From positions 1 to 64,000 of the forward strand of contig JAAYKY010000037.1 in NCBI GenBank assembly GCA_012522185.1: a stretch of 64,000 nt of DNA, in the 5' to 3' direction. This stretch comes from Flavobacteriaceae bacterium (GTDB lineage: Bacteria; Bacteroidota; Bacteroidia; Flavobacteriales; Weeksellaceae). Below, piece after piece: positions 44,513 to 54,088 of the stretch (the first letter of the stretch is position 1; each line of letters starts with the position of its first letter). Both the position numbers and the translations under genes were made by a program. The notes under the pieces were generated by a model that did no database searches, was not told where the DNA came from, and worked only from the letters and a program-made list of their open reading frames with translations.

Positions 44513-45436
44513 TTAATTATGATTGCCTGACTTATAAGTTTCATAACGACTTGCCAATCTTTTTAGACAAACTACACCAAAGAATCCAAATATAAGAAGC
44601 AGTGGCAAAATGTATTTGTAAGTTATTTGGCTCTCACGGATATTGAGAATCCTAGAAGTATCGTAAATAACTTTTTGTTGTTCCAACTGGATAATTTTAT
44701 GTCGGCTTAAATCCTCAGCAATATTTTTTTTCACACTTACCAACTCATTAAGTTCTGAATAATTATCAATATTGACTTCTCCAGCACGTGATTCAGATGT
44801 AGAAAATTTCCCCAATATATTATTGATGTTATCTATACTTAAGTTCAGTTCATCAATAGTCTTGGAAGTGTTTTCAATTTCTACTTTTTGGCGATTTAAA
44901 AAATAAGGATCTTCATTTAATTTTGAGAGAAACTGATTTACAGCAAGGTTCGCATCCTCTACTTCATTAGTATAAATCGTCAACAAATGGTAACGATAGT
45001 ATTGCTCTACACCTGCATTTTTTTCATACTTAGCAAAAGCAACATTGCTCAGACTGAACTGCTTGATCAATTCCATATTTTGATATCTCTCCTTTACAAA
45101 CTCATATACATTAATAATAGGTTCAATTTCAACTTTCTCAATTAAGGCATTTTTATAAGTCATTCCATCAACATATTCATACAAATAAGGTGTACTTCCA
45201 TAGTTCGGAACCACAATTATTTCATGACGATATCTCTCAGTTTTAAGTGAATCCAATAAATAGCCTCCTCCTATACCTACTGCCAAAAGAATTAAAAGAA
45301 TTACGATGTTTCTTTTAGCAAATAAGATAAGTCTATAAAAGTAAAAACCAATCCGGTCAATTAACTTCCCAATTTTTTTAATCAAATAAAATAAATCAAC
45401 GTCCTTTTCTGTTGAGTTGCCCGAATTTTGATTCAT
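44513..45436 (-). CDS. Wzz-like chain-length determinant protein
   Basis: The 307-residue protein has a membrane helix near each end (about 43-62, NIVILLILLAVGIGGGYLL; about 273-293). A periplasmic domain between them ends in a helical, coiled-coil-prone stretch (TSKTIDELNLSIDNINNILGKF). This is the polysaccharide co-polymerase topology, although the usual Pro-rich motif before the second helix is not obvious. It would set polymer length with the Wzy-type polymerase. No cytoplasmic tyrosine-kinase domain is present. Confidence 0.78.
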   Translation of the reverse strand: MNQNSGNSTEKDVDLFYLIKKIGKLIDRIGFYFYRLILFAKRNIVILLILLAVGIGGGYLLDSLKTERYRHEIIVVPNYGSTPYLYEYVDGMTYKNALIEKVEIEPIINVYEFVKERYQNMELIKQFSLSNVAFAKYEKNAGVEQYYRYHLLTIYTNEVEDANLAVNQFLSKLNEDPYFLNRQKVEIENTSKTIDELNLSIDNINNILGKFSTSESRAGEVNIDNYSELNELVSVKKNIAEDLSRHKIIQLEQQKVIYDTSRILNIRESQITYKYILPLLLIFGFFGVVCLKRLASRYETYKSGNHN

Positions 45437-45519
45437 AAGTACCTTTTTTTGACTTTAATTAATAAGTGCGTAAATATAGTTAAAAAATAAAATTGATATT
45501 TGAAATTTAATTGAACTAC

Positions 45520-46299
45520 TCACCCCAACACACTCCACATCGGTCGTTTGGCCGGTGTCGGGTACTCAGAAGTCGGAATGGGATTGATTTTGGTTTTGAA
45601 ACCGTTCTCCCGAGCGATTTTCTGGGCAAATTCATACCAAGACATCTGCTCAGGACCCGAAAAATGACGAATTCCATAGTCCTCGTCATTCGAAAGAATG
45701 AGTTGATGAATATAAGCTGCTAGGTCATTGGCATCCGTGGGTTTACCAATCTGATCTGAAACCACATTGAGTTCCTCACGTTCCGCCATCAAACGCATCA
45801 TCGTCGTATAAAAGTTTTTACCGTATTGGGAATACACCCAAGAGGTACGAATGACAATGGTTTTCAGGTTTTTCTCCAAAGCCCAACGTTCACCTTCTAA
45901 TTTGGATTTCCCGTACACATTGATCGGGTTGGTTGAATCGTCTGGAAGATAAGGTTCAGAACTTTCACCATCAAAAACATAATCTGTGGAGATATGAATC
46001 AAGATAGCGTTTTGCTCGTTGCATTCTTCCGCGAGGTGCTTGACCGCATCTGCATTGGCTTTGAACGCATTCTCGGCATCCGATTCTGCTTGATCCACGG
46101 CGGTATAAGCTGCACAGTTAATGCAAAAATCAATTTGATTGCTAAAAAAGAAGGTTTCTACAATCTCCTTTTTGGAAACATCCAGACGGGCGCGATCCAT
46201 GAATAAAAATTGAAATTCAGGATGGGGATTTTCGTTTACATAATCCTGTAAACATCTTCCCAATTGTCCGTTTGCGCCTGTTACCAAAACTGTTTTCAT
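45520..46299 (-). CDS. rfbD: dTDP-4-dehydrorhamnose reductase, C-terminally short
   Basis: This 259-residue RmlD/RfbD has the NAD(P)-binding TGANGQLG at the start, HISTDYVFDG, the catalytic YGKSK and TSWVYSQYGKNF. The frame stops at TPAKRPMWSVLG, where the usual protein continues about 25-35 residues (a SVLD-type segment and a terminal helix). The 83 bases that follow show no continuation in any frame. The enzyme makes dTDP-L-rhamnose. Whether the short form works is unknown. It overlaps rfbC by 4 bases; rfbA and rfbB are not in the window. Confidence 0.88.
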   Translation of the reverse strand: MKTVLVTGANGQLGRCLQDYVNENPHPEFQFLFMDRARLDVSKKEIVETFFFSNQIDFCINCAAYTAVDQAESDAENAFKANADAVKHLAEECNEQNAILIHISTDYVFDGESSEPYLPDDSTNPINVYGKSKLEGERWALEKNLKTIVIRTSWVYSQYGKNFYTTMMRLMAEREELNVVSDQIGKPTDANDLAAYIHQLILSNDEDYGIRHFSGPEQMSWYEFAQKIARENGFKTKINPIPTSEYPTPAKRPMWSVLG

Positions 46300-46847
46300 G
46301 AAACCGGAATTAATTCTTTAAAACTTTGTGCTTTTTCGTCTTTTTCCGATAAAATCATCCGTTCGCGAGGAATTTGCCAGTCAATATTTAAATCAGAATC
46401 CAAGGGATTCACACCGTCTTCCGAATCTTTATCGTAAAAAGCATCGCATTTATAATAGACGATTGCCTCCTCGCTCAAAACTGAAAATCCATGAAGAAAT
46501 CCTGCCGGAATAAATAATTGCTTTTTATTTTCTTCGTTTAATTCAATCGAAAAATGCGCTCCAAAAGTCGGTGAATCCTTACGAACATCCACCGCCACAT
46601 CGAGTATGCTTCCTTTCAGTACACGCACCATTTTGGACTGAGCAAAACTTCCACGTTGCATATGCAGACCCCGAACAACGCCGTATTTGGATTTGGATTC
46701 ATTGTCTTGTACAAACTTGATTTCCACTCCGGTTTCTTCCTGGAACTTTCCTTGGTGATAGCTTTCAAAGAAATAACCTCTTTCGTCTTGCCATAGTTTG
46801 GGTTCGATGAGAAAACATCCTTTGAGACGGGTTTCTGTTATTTTCAT
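46296..46847 (-). CDS. rfbC: dTDP-4-dehydrorhamnose 3,5-epimerase
   Basis: The 183-residue cupin-fold epimerase shows YFFESYHQGKFQEETG, FVQDNESKSKYGVVRGLHMQRG (active-site His), MVRVLKGSILDVAVDVRKDSPTFG and YYKCDAFYDKDSEDGVNPLDSDLNIDW. It converts dTDP-4-keto-6-deoxyglucose to the L-lyxo form in rhamnose synthesis. It overlaps rfbD by 4 bases. A TAAATTCG element (46871-46864, minus strand) lies 16 bases before the ATG and may drive the pair. Confidence 0.93.
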   Translation of the reverse strand: MKITETRLKGCFLIEPKLWQDERGYFFESYHQGKFQEETGVEIKFVQDNESKSKYGVVRGLHMQRGSFAQSKMVRVLKGSILDVAVDVRKDSPTFGAHFSIELNEENKKQLFIPAGFLHGFSVLSEEAIVYYKCDAFYDKDSEDGVNPLDSDLNIDWQIPRERMILSEKDEKAQSFKELIPVS

Positions 46848-46869
46848 TTTTTTGAATAAAGTTCGAATT

Positions 46870-46905
46870 TAAAAAGAAAAAGCCGCTTTTGAAACAAAAA
46901 CGGCT
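46870..46905 (-). terminator. rho-independent terminator of the bamA-ompH operon
   Basis: On the minus strand AGCCG-T-TTTTG pairs with CAAAA-G-CGGCT around TTT, followed by TTTTCTTTTT. It lies just after the second ompH stop codon and overlaps the rfbC promoter region. Confidence 0.8.
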
Positions 46906-46928
46906 GATAAGTTAATAGGAATCTGAAT

Positions 46929-47447
46929 TTAGTTGATGCCTAAATCTTTTTTCACATCGGAAGTAATATCTACTCCGTTTGAATAAAGCAAAAGAGATTT
47001 CTCCATTACATATTTCAAACCTTTGGCAGCTGCTACTTTATTGATTGAGTTTTTAACTTTGTCTTCAATAGGTTTCAACAAAGCATTTTCTCTTTCACCC
47101 AATTCTTGTGCTGCAGCTTGCTGGTAAGTTACCAAAGCTTGTTGTTTGGTCATATACTCTTGCTGTTGAGCTTCCAATTGAGGCATCATACCTTGAATCT
47201 CAGCCTGAGATTTCCCTTCGGTTTTGGCTTGTACATCACGCTCAATTGCCAAAAGCGCTTCTTGTTGCTTTCTGATTTCAGTTTGGTGCTTTTCTACCAA
47301 TGCGTCCAGCTGTTTGTCAGCATTTGCCTTTTCAGGGAAAGTAGATAAAACTTCTTCTACATTCACAACTCCAAAATCCTGTGCGGAAATCGAAAGGCTT
47401 CCAAAAAATATCAAAGCAAAAGCAGCAAATAATTTTAAATTTTTCAT
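46929..47447 (-). CDS. OmpH/Skp-family periplasmic chaperone (second copy)
   Basis: This 172-residue protein has a signal peptide (MKNLKLFAAFALIFFGSLSISAQ) and the OmpH coiled-coil body rich in Gln, Lys, Ala and Glu (KHQTEIRKQQEALLAIERDVQAK). FGVVNVEEVLSTFPE and the C-terminal AAAKGLKYVMEKSLLLYSN type regions are typical. Skp-like proteins hold unfolded outer-membrane proteins for BamA. It is the last gene of the bamA operon and is followed by a terminator. Confidence 0.9.
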   Translation of the reverse strand: MKNLKLFAAFALIFFGSLSISAQDFGVVNVEEVLSTFPEKANADKQLDALVEKHQTEIRKQQEALLAIERDVQAKTEGKSQAEIQGMMPQLEAQQQEYMTKQQALVTYQQAAAQELGERENALLKPIEDKVKNSINKVAAAKGLKYVMEKSLLLYSNGVDITSDVKKDLGIN

Positions 47448-47484
47448 TTCTTGATATAATTAATTTAATAGGTTATTTTAATAT

Positions 47485-48168
47485 TTAACGACTTTTGGCA
47501 CCCGTACCAATTTGTTGTTGTTGTTTTTGTTGGGTTTGTTTTTGTTGAGTTTGATTTTTCGAACTTGTATTTGAATTTCGGTTGTTGGAAGTATTTGCTC
47601 TTCCGCTCGATCCGCTATTGCTTGAACTTGTATTCGAATTGTCCAATGCGTTGGGATTTAGTTGCAATAAAACTTCGCGACTGATGTCAAACCTCGGGTC
47701 AGTATAAACCATAATCAAATCACTTCCTTTGTCGAAAACAAATCCATAATTCCTTCTTTCAGCAACGGTCTTAACCGCAATCCAAATCTGATCTTGAATG
47801 GGTTTTACCAATGATTTTCTCAGTTTGATCAAATCACCGTCTTGACCGTATCTTTTTTCTTGAATTTGTTTGATTTCTCTTAATTCACGATCGATTTCTT
47901 CTTGTTCTTTTCGGATTTGCTCTTCCGTCAAAAGAACTTTTTCATTCAGGAAATCGGCCTGCCTCTTATTGACGCGCTCCTGTCGGTTTTGGATCTCACG
48001 GTTCCATTGTTCAGTTTGCGTTTTCAGCATTTGCTGAGCATCATTATAAGAAGGAAGATTCTCTAATATATAATCCGTATCCACATAGCCAAAACGCTGT
48101 GCGCTCAAAGGAAGGGCCAGAATGCAAATCATGAATGTCAGGATTAAATTTCTCATACGCTTGTCCAT
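47485..48168 (-). CDS. OmpH/Skp-family periplasmic chaperone (first copy)
   Basis: The 227-residue protein has a signal peptide (ending PLSAQ) and an OmpH domain: FGYVDTDYILENLPSYNDAQQML, a charged coiled coil, then AVKTVAERRNYGFVFDKGSDLIMVYT. A low-complexity tail of Ser, Asn, Thr and Gln (about 178-227) is absent from the second copy. It lies between bamA and the other ompH on the same strand. It probably chaperones outer-membrane proteins; the tail's function is unknown. Confidence 0.9.
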   Translation of the reverse strand: MDKRMRNLILTFMICILALPLSAQRFGYVDTDYILENLPSYNDAQQMLKTQTEQWNREIQNRQERVNKRQADFLNEKVLLTEEQIRKEQEEIDRELREIKQIQEKRYGQDGDLIKLRKSLVKPIQDQIWIAVKTVAERRNYGFVFDKGSDLIMVYTDPRFDISREVLLQLNPNALDNSNTSSSNSGSSGRANTSNNRNSNTSSKNQTQQKQTQQKQQQQIGTGAKSR

Positions 48169-48211
48169 TTAGCTAAAATTATGCCATAAAGATTCTACAA
48201 AAATACATTTT

Positions 48212-50773
48212 TTAAAATTGCTGACCAATAATAAAATGGGTCTGCCATCCAGAGGGTTCATTGCTGTAAATGGTGTTGTCAAATCCATATCCGAAATCAA
48301 ATCCAAGCATACCAAATGCCGACATGAAAATACGAACGCCCACTCCCGCAGATCTCTTTAACTCAAAGGGTTTGAAGTCTTTGGTGTCCAACCAAGTATT
48401 TCCTGCTTCAAGGAATCCAAGTGCAAAGATTTTGGCTTGTTGTCCCATCGTAATCGGATAACGCAATTCCAGTGTAAATTTATCATATACACTTCCTCCA
48501 CCTGTTGGGGTGATGTCTTGTGAGGTTCCTCCCGATTGAGTTGAGTCATCGTATCCTCTCAAAGGGATGATCTCTCTTCCGTCAAAACGGTTGCCCATCA
48601 ATCCGGTTCCTCCTAAATAAAAACGTTCAAATGGGATCGTTCCTACTTTGCTGTTATAAGTTCCCAAATACCCGAATTCACCTCCGATTTTCAGTACCAA
48701 TTTCCCAGCCAATTCTTTGTACCAGTAGGCTCTTGCTTTTACTTTGTAGTATTCCAACCATTTGAATTTTTCCACATCACTCATGGTCGAATAATCTTTG
48801 TCGTTTAATAAGGAATAAGGCGGGGTAACCGAAAGTGATACGCTCATTTCGGAACCGTTCTGAGGGAAAATTGGATCCGGCCCGGCCGAATTACGGGTCA
48901 ATCCTATGGTGTAATTGATGTTATTGGAAACTCCTTCTTCGTAACGGTTCTCACCAAAAGTCATCGCAAAATTGTCGAAATCATATCGTTGATAAGACAA
49001 AGCATGTGACAATCGGAACCAGTCATCAGGCCAAGTAAGTAACTTACTCAAACCAATCGTTGCTCCCAAAATATTGAGTCGGGAATCTACTCCATAATAG
49101 TCACGGTAACTATAACGCGAATAATAAACCGATGTGGACAATGCCGTAGGTCGTTTTCCGCCAATCCAAGGTTCGGTAAACGAGAAACTAAAGTTCTGAT
49201 AACCTCTACCTGCTTGTGCACGAAGTGATAAAGATTGTCCATCTCCCATCGGAACGGGTTTCCAAGCGTCTTTCTTGAATAAATTTCTCACCGAAAAGTT
49301 CCCAAAGGTCAATCCCAAAGTTCCCAAGAAAGTTCCTGCTCCATATCCTCCCTGAAGTTCTACCTGACTCGAGCTTTTGTGGACTAATTCCCAATTCAAA
49401 TCCACTGAGTTGGTTTCCGGGTCGGGCTGAATATCGGGGTTGATTTGTGTCGGCTCAAAATAACCCAAAGCGGCAAGTTCATACAGAGTTCTTTTGATTT
49501 CTGTTTTGGAAAATAAATCTCCAGGCTTGGTTCGCAACTCACGGGCAATCACGTGGTCATAAGTTACATCGTTTCCACTAAAAGTAACACGATTATAAGA
49601 AGCCGGCTCACCTTCCATGATTTTGATTTCCAAGTCGATGGTGTCGTTCTTTACATTTTTCTCAATCGGAAACATTTGTGCAAACAAATACCCACGGTCC
49701 ATGTACAAAGTCTGAATGTCATCGTCTTTTTCGGATCCGCTGATTTTCTTTTGAATGCCCACCGCATCGTATCGATCTCCTTCCTGATAAGAAAAGATCC
49801 TTTCCAAAATCTCCGTAGAGAAAACTGAATTTCCAGTGAAACTAACTTCACCGAGGTAGTAAGGACGACCTTCTTCTACTTGGATGTTGATAGCTATGTT
49901 TTTTGGATTGACACGAATCACTGTATCGGATACGATTTTCGCATCGCGAAACCCAATGGATTTGTACTCTTCCACTAATTTTTTTAAGTCTTCCTCGTAT
50001 TTATGAGGGATGAATTTGGAGGTTTTGAAAACGTTAATTGACTTTTTGTTGGTGTTTTTCATTGCTTTTCTTCGAAGCTGACCGTCTCTCAACTCTTCAT
50101 TTCCTTCAAAATCAATTCTTTGAATTTTAACTCTTTCTCCCCGATCTACATTTATGACAAGATTTACTTTCGAAGGATCGTCTTCTTGTCTTTTTTCGAT
50201 GAATTCTACTTTTGTATCCGGATAACCCTTTTCCAAGAAGTGGTTTCGGATGGAATTACGAACCTGATTTTTTAGATTACTCGTGATTTTTATTCCCGGA
50301 TTTAAATTATGTTCCTTGATGAAGTCTTCTCTTTTTCCTTTTTTAACTCCAGTGAAAGTCGGTTCAACCAATTCGGGAAGTCCCACCAAATGAAGTCTAA
50401 GGTAGATTTTATCACCTTCGGTTTTTACTACATATAAATCGACATCTGAGAAGAGATTTTGTTTCCAAAGTTTCTTCAACGCATTATTGATTTTTGTACC
50501 TGGAATTTCCAGTGTTTCGCCCATTCGAAGTCCCACAAATCGCATGATTTGATTTTTGGTAAATCGGGTTTCGCCACTGATTTCGAGATCAGCAAGCATA
50601 TAAGTCTGCGGATTTACGTATCCTGCTTCGGATATATCAGGCAAAGCTTGAGGTTCGGGCAGCAATTGCACAGAATCCATTACGACAGAATCTCTCACTA
50701 CGGTCAAGGAATCTTCCTGCGCAAAAATAAGTCCACTCAGGGTTAAAAATAAAGCAGCATATAAATTCCTCAT
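48212..50773 (-). CDS. bamA: outer membrane protein assembly factor BamA
   Basis: BamA inserts beta-barrel proteins into the outer membrane. The ATG at 50773 gives 853 residues with signal peptide MRNLYAALFLTLSGLIFAQ; an in-frame ATG at 50791 adds six residues and is also possible, whereas longer starts lie inside uppS. Five POTRA domains are readable in the N-terminal half, with EGRPYYLGEVSFTGNSVFS and EGEPASYNRVTFSGNDV. The 16-strand barrel follows and ends in Phe (HFIIGQQF). The gene lies in the operon between uppS and the two ompH copies. Confidence 0.93.
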   Translation of the reverse strand: MRNLYAALFLTLSGLIFAQEDSLTVVRDSVVMDSVQLLPEPQALPDISEAGYVNPQTYMLADLEISGETRFTKNQIMRFVGLRMGETLEIPGTKINNALKKLWKQNLFSDVDLYVVKTEGDKIYLRLHLVGLPELVEPTFTGVKKGKREDFIKEHNLNPGIKITSNLKNQVRNSIRNHFLEKGYPDTKVEFIEKRQEDDPSKVNLVINVDRGERVKIQRIDFEGNEELRDGQLRRKAMKNTNKKSINVFKTSKFIPHKYEEDLKKLVEEYKSIGFRDAKIVSDTVIRVNPKNIAINIQVEEGRPYYLGEVSFTGNSVFSTEILERIFSYQEGDRYDAVGIQKKISGSEKDDDIQTLYMDRGYLFAQMFPIEKNVKNDTIDLEIKIMEGEPASYNRVTFSGNDVTYDHVIARELRTKPGDLFSKTEIKRTLYELAALGYFEPTQINPDIQPDPETNSVDLNWELVHKSSSQVELQGGYGAGTFLGTLGLTFGNFSVRNLFKKDAWKPVPMGDGQSLSLRAQAGRGYQNFSFSFTEPWIGGKRPTALSTSVYYSRYSYRDYYGVDSRLNILGATIGLSKLLTWPDDWFRLSHALSYQRYDFDNFAMTFGENRYEEGVSNNINYTIGLTRNSAGPDPIFPQNGSEMSVSLSVTPPYSLLNDKDYSTMSDVEKFKWLEYYKVKARAYWYKELAGKLVLKIGGEFGYLGTYNSKVGTIPFERFYLGGTGLMGNRFDGREIIPLRGYDDSTQSGGTSQDITPTGGGSVYDKFTLELRYPITMGQQAKIFALGFLEAGNTWLDTKDFKPFELKRSAGVGVRIFMSAFGMLGFDFGYGFDNTIYSNEPSGWQTHFIIGQQF

Positions 50774-50798
50774 AATCAATCTTTTTCGCATATCTCTT

Positions 50799-51551
50799 CT
50801 ATTCTGTTTTGATCTGTTCCCCGGTTTTGCCGTACCTTCTTTCTCTTTCTGCATAACTTCTGATGGCTTCCATAAAATGCTCCTTCCTGAAATCAGGCCA
50901 GAGGACATCTGTGAAATATAATTCAGAATAGGCTATTTGCCAAAGTAAAAAATTACTGATACGACATTCTCCACTCGTGCGGATCATCAAATCCACCGGG
51001 GGAATATCCTGTGTATATAAATTTTGTTCAAATAATCTGTTGTCAATATCTTTTGGATCGAGCTTTCCAGATTTCACCTCTTCTGAAATTTGCCGTACAG
51101 CCCGTAAGATTTCAGCTTGTGATCCATAGTTCAAAGCAATGATTAAAGTTGCTTTGGTATTGTTTTTCGTTAATTCAAGCGCTTTGTTCAGTGGTGTCTT
51201 TACGTAGTCCGGCAAAGCTTCTATTTCTCCAATTACCGACAAACGTATTCCTTTTTCATAAAGTTCCCGGATTTCCGAATTGATGGTACGGGCAAGGAGT
51301 TTCATCAAAAAAGACACTTCGCGTTTGGGGCGATTCCAGTTTTCAGTCGAAAAAGCAAACAAGGTCAGATAAGGAATCCCTAAATCCCCGCATATTTCAA
51401 TGGCTTCTCGAACAGATTTAACTGCATTTTGATGCCCGAAACTACGGTCAAGTCCTTGTTTTTTTGCCCAACGACCGTTGCCATCCATGATAATGGCGAC
51501 ATGTTCAGGAAGGCTTGACGGATGGGTAGTATCTGTAATGATTTGATTCAT
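50799..51551 (-). CDS. uppS: undecaprenyl diphosphate synthase
   Basis: The 250-residue cis-prenyltransferase makes the C55 lipid carrier for peptidoglycan and surface polysaccharides. Motifs are HVAIIMDGNGRWAKKQG with catalytic Asp23, FGHQNAVKSVREAIEIC, LTLFAFSTENWNRPKREVSFLM, and DLMIRTSGECRISNFLLWQIAYSELYF. The sequence is intact and of normal length. It starts 6 bases after the DUF6089 stop codon and precedes bamA. Confidence 0.95.
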   Translation of the reverse strand: MNQIITDTTHPSSLPEHVAIIMDGNGRWAKKQGLDRSFGHQNAVKSVREAIEICGDLGIPYLTLFAFSTENWNRPKREVSFLMKLLARTINSEIRELYEKGIRLSVIGEIEALPDYVKTPLNKALELTKNNTKATLIIALNYGSQAEILRAVRQISEEVKSGKLDPKDIDNRLFEQNLYTQDIPPVDLMIRTSGECRISNFLLWQIAYSELYFTDVLWPDFRKEHFMEAIRSYAERERRYGKTGEQIKTE

Positions 51552-51557
51552 GAAAGA

Positions 51558-52394
51558 TTAATCACAATAACATGGAGGTCTTCCGAAGGTATATGTCAAT
51601 GTTATACCTGTAAAGACGTACCAATCATGGTTAGACATATTTCCAACCTGACGGGATTTTATGATGTTTGAATTTAATTGATTGACAGCATCCTCGTTTA
51701 ATCCAGGCTCTGTGTTGAAATTGAAATCAGACTCACTGGCAAAACTATGATCTAAATTATCAGTTTGCGTATATCGGAAACCTACTTCCGCTGAAATCAC
51801 AAAGTTACCTCGGTATTTTAGTTTATATCCGGCACCAAAAGGAACGGTGAAATTCGTTTCTTTCTCAGTTCTTGTTGTAATATCTGTTTGAATGATATCC
51901 GGGTCTATGATTACACCGTTGGGATCTCTCGCAAATGAATTGTCCACATTATAAAGAAGCTTGTCATACATAAAAGCTCCAACTCCGGCAAAAATATAAG
52001 GCGAATGTTTTTTTCCGTGTTCGTCGTTTATATCGAAAAAATTATATTCCAAAACCAAAGAACCTTCGATGATGTTGTTCTTAAAGGCATAATTTCTTTC
52101 TCTTTTATAATACTCGGGTGCCGATGCATCTGCTCCTACCACACGACTGAAAATCCCATTGAAACGCACACCCATATAGGGATTGAAATTAAACCGATAA
52201 ATCGCTCCCACTGCAAATGGGATTCTGTCTCCCAATGAATTGGATCCGTAAGAAACGGGCAAAGGGTTGATATAATTGGTTCTCCCTATATCACCTATGA
52301 CGTTTGCGCCACCAGCAAAGATTCCGACTTCATGTCTTTGCGCAATCGACAAAGTGAAAAAAAGCCCCAGTGTTAAGATAAGTAGATTCTTCAT
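51558..52394 (-). CDS. DUF6089-type outer membrane beta-barrel protein
   Basis: This 278-residue protein has a signal peptide (MKNLLILTLGLFFTLSIAQ) and alternating amphipathic strands typical of a small beta-barrel. RHEVGIFAGGANVIGDIGRTNYINP at the start and FTGITLTYTFGRPPCYCD at the end fit the DUF6089 family, which is usually found next to uppS-bamA in Flavobacteriia. Its function is not established; the location suggests outer-membrane biogenesis or structure. Confidence 0.85.
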   Translation of the reverse strand: MKNLLILTLGLFFTLSIAQRHEVGIFAGGANVIGDIGRTNYINPLPVSYGSNSLGDRIPFAVGAIYRFNFNPYMGVRFNGIFSRVVGADASAPEYYKRERNYAFKNNIIEGSLVLEYNFFDINDEHGKKHSPYIFAGVGAFMYDKLLYNVDNSFARDPNGVIIDPDIIQTDITTRTEKETNFTVPFGAGYKLKYRGNFVISAEVGFRYTQTDNLDHSFASESDFNFNTEPGLNEDAVNQLNSNIIKSRQVGNMSNHDWYVFTGITLTYTFGRPPCYCD

Positions 52395-52537
52395 ATTATT
52401 TTATAAGAACGTATGTGCAAAAAATTCAACGGCAAATTACCAAAAATGTTGCACATTTTTTCTAATAAGGGACAAATATAATCAAATCTGTCGGCTGACT
52501 ATATCCTTTAACAAAAATTATGAAAATTAAAAATGAT

Positions 52538-53416
52538 TTAATTACGCTTGTCAGATCCCCAAAACATTTTGTCACGCAAGGTCATAAGATAAGTTTTGTC
52601 ACGAGGCTCTACAATGTAAAGTCGAAATCCTGCTTTTTTTAACTGTAATTTCACATTTGTGGACAAGGGCAAGTTACGTGCATCAAGCGATAAAAAGTAT
52701 TCATCCACTCGGCTGATGATTTTTAAATCCAGTACCGAATCATCTGAAATCATATAAGGACGTACGTTTAAATTATGAGGCGCAATGGCCGTAATGATAA
52801 AGGTGTTGTTTTCGGGATGAACAATCGGACCACCACAGCTGAGCGAATAACCCGTTGATCCAGTCGGCGTTGACACAATCAAACCATCGGCCCAATAGGA
52901 ATTCAAAAACTCTCCGTTGACATAAACTTCCACCGTAATCATACTCGTGGTTTCCCTCCGGGTCACCGTGATTTCATTCAAAGCAAAGGGATGTTCGATT
53001 TCTACATCCTCCGAATCTACCTCAATCAGCGAACGACTGCTTATTTTATAATTCCCGGTGAATATATTGCCCAAACTTTCAAACAAATACTCAATGTTTA
53101 TCGTCGCCAAAAAACCCAAACGACCCGTGTTTACACCTACAATCGGTATGTTTTTATCTTGAATCAAAGTGGCAGCATTCAAAATCGTACCATCTCCTCC
53201 AAAAGTGAAAAACAAATCAATCGAATCCTGCAAATCCTCATAAGAGGTGAAAGTTTCTTCTGATTTCAAATCAAGCGCTAATTCATTACGCAAAATCGAA
53301 CGAAAATCCTTTTCTATGGTGTATTTAATATTTCGCTGACCGAGTTCTTCAAAAAACTGAACAAAAGAATCTCTTTGATCCAACGAAACTTTCAAACCAT
53401 ATATCGCTACTTTCAT
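52538..53416 (-). CDS. nadK: NAD kinase
   Basis: The 292-residue enzyme phosphorylates NAD to NADP. Signature motifs are TFGGDGTILNAATLI (GGDG), VGVNTGRLGFLA, the ALNEITVTRRETTSMI region and STPTGSTGYSLSCGGPIVHPENN. No catalytic residue appears missing. It begins 9 bases after the CBS-protein stop codon, and DUF6089 follows after a 143-base gap. It complements nadD in the NAD pathway, although the two are not linked. Confidence 0.94.
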   Translation of the reverse strand: MKVAIYGLKVSLDQRDSFVQFFEELGQRNIKYTIEKDFRSILRNELALDLKSEETFTSYEDLQDSIDLFFTFGGDGTILNAATLIQDKNIPIVGVNTGRLGFLATINIEYLFESLGNIFTGNYKISSRSLIEVDSEDVEIEHPFALNEITVTRRETTSMITVEVYVNGEFLNSYWADGLIVSTPTGSTGYSLSCGGPIVHPENNTFIITAIAPHNLNVRPYMISDDSVLDLKIISRVDEYFLSLDARNLPLSTNVKLQLKKAGFRLYIVEPRDKTYLMTLRDKMFWGSDKRN

Positions 53417-53425
53417 TTATCTCAA

Positions 53426-54082
53426 TTAAATATCCAAATATTTCATCAGCATATCCAGTCGGTCTTTCATCAAATCCTCTTTTTCATCATTAAAAAACTT
53501 AAAAAGAACCGTATAATTGAACCGCTCAAAGGTTTCTCCTACCGAAGCGATGTTTTCTGTAATTAACTTCAAAGCAATCTGGATTTTATCTCCCTCATAA
53601 CCCACCACAAACAATCCAATAATCCGAGCATTATTACTTTCTGCAATTTTCGCAATCTCACTGATTGAAAATTGTTTTTGAGAAACCTCCACAATCATAA
53701 TGGAACCCGGCTCCGAAATAAAGGGCATGGCCGAAAGTCCTGAAAAAACATCGTCCATCATCAACATACCTATATAGTGCATTTCCGCATTCAGAACCAC
53801 CAAAACATTGGTGTCATGGTTGTTAAAGTGCTGAATGGCGTCAAGCAAGGAACTGTTTTCTGTCAAATAGAAAAATTCGTTGAAATCCCTGAGCTCGGCA
53901 ATAGTAGTTTCCGTACCGTGCTCTTCCAAAGTTTCCCGTGAAATCATTCCTGTGAAGTTCAAGCCTTCAAAAACAGGAATATGCGTCAGACTAAATTCGC
54001 GCAACAATCCTAGACCATGCGAAACATCTTGTTTGAGCTTGGGAGGAATGAAATCTTTGTTTATATAGTCAGTTACCAACAT
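53426..54082 (-). CDS. CBS-domain protein
   Basis: The ATG at 54082 gives 218 residues; an upstream TTG at 54091 falls inside the promoter. A CBS pair occupies about 1-125 (LVTDYINKDFIPPKLKQDVSHGL, LLDAIQHFNNHDTNVLVVLNAEMHYIGMLMMDDV). A C-terminal ACT-like region follows (GSIMIVEVSQKQFSISEIAKIAESNNARIIGLFV). CBS pairs bind adenine nucleotides, so a regulatory role is likely. It is the first gene of the nadK cluster. The -7 element ends six bases before the ATG. Confidence 0.83.
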   Translation of the reverse strand: MLVTDYINKDFIPPKLKQDVSHGLGLLREFSLTHIPVFEGLNFTGMISRETLEEHGTETTIAELRDFNEFFYLTENSSLLDAIQHFNNHDTNVLVVLNAEMHYIGMLMMDDVFSGLSAMPFISEPGSIMIVEVSQKQFSISEIAKIAESNNARIIGLFVVGYEGDKIQIALKLITENIASVGETFERFNYTVLFKFFNDEKEDLMKDRLDMLMKYLDI

Positions 54083-54088
54083 TTTGTA

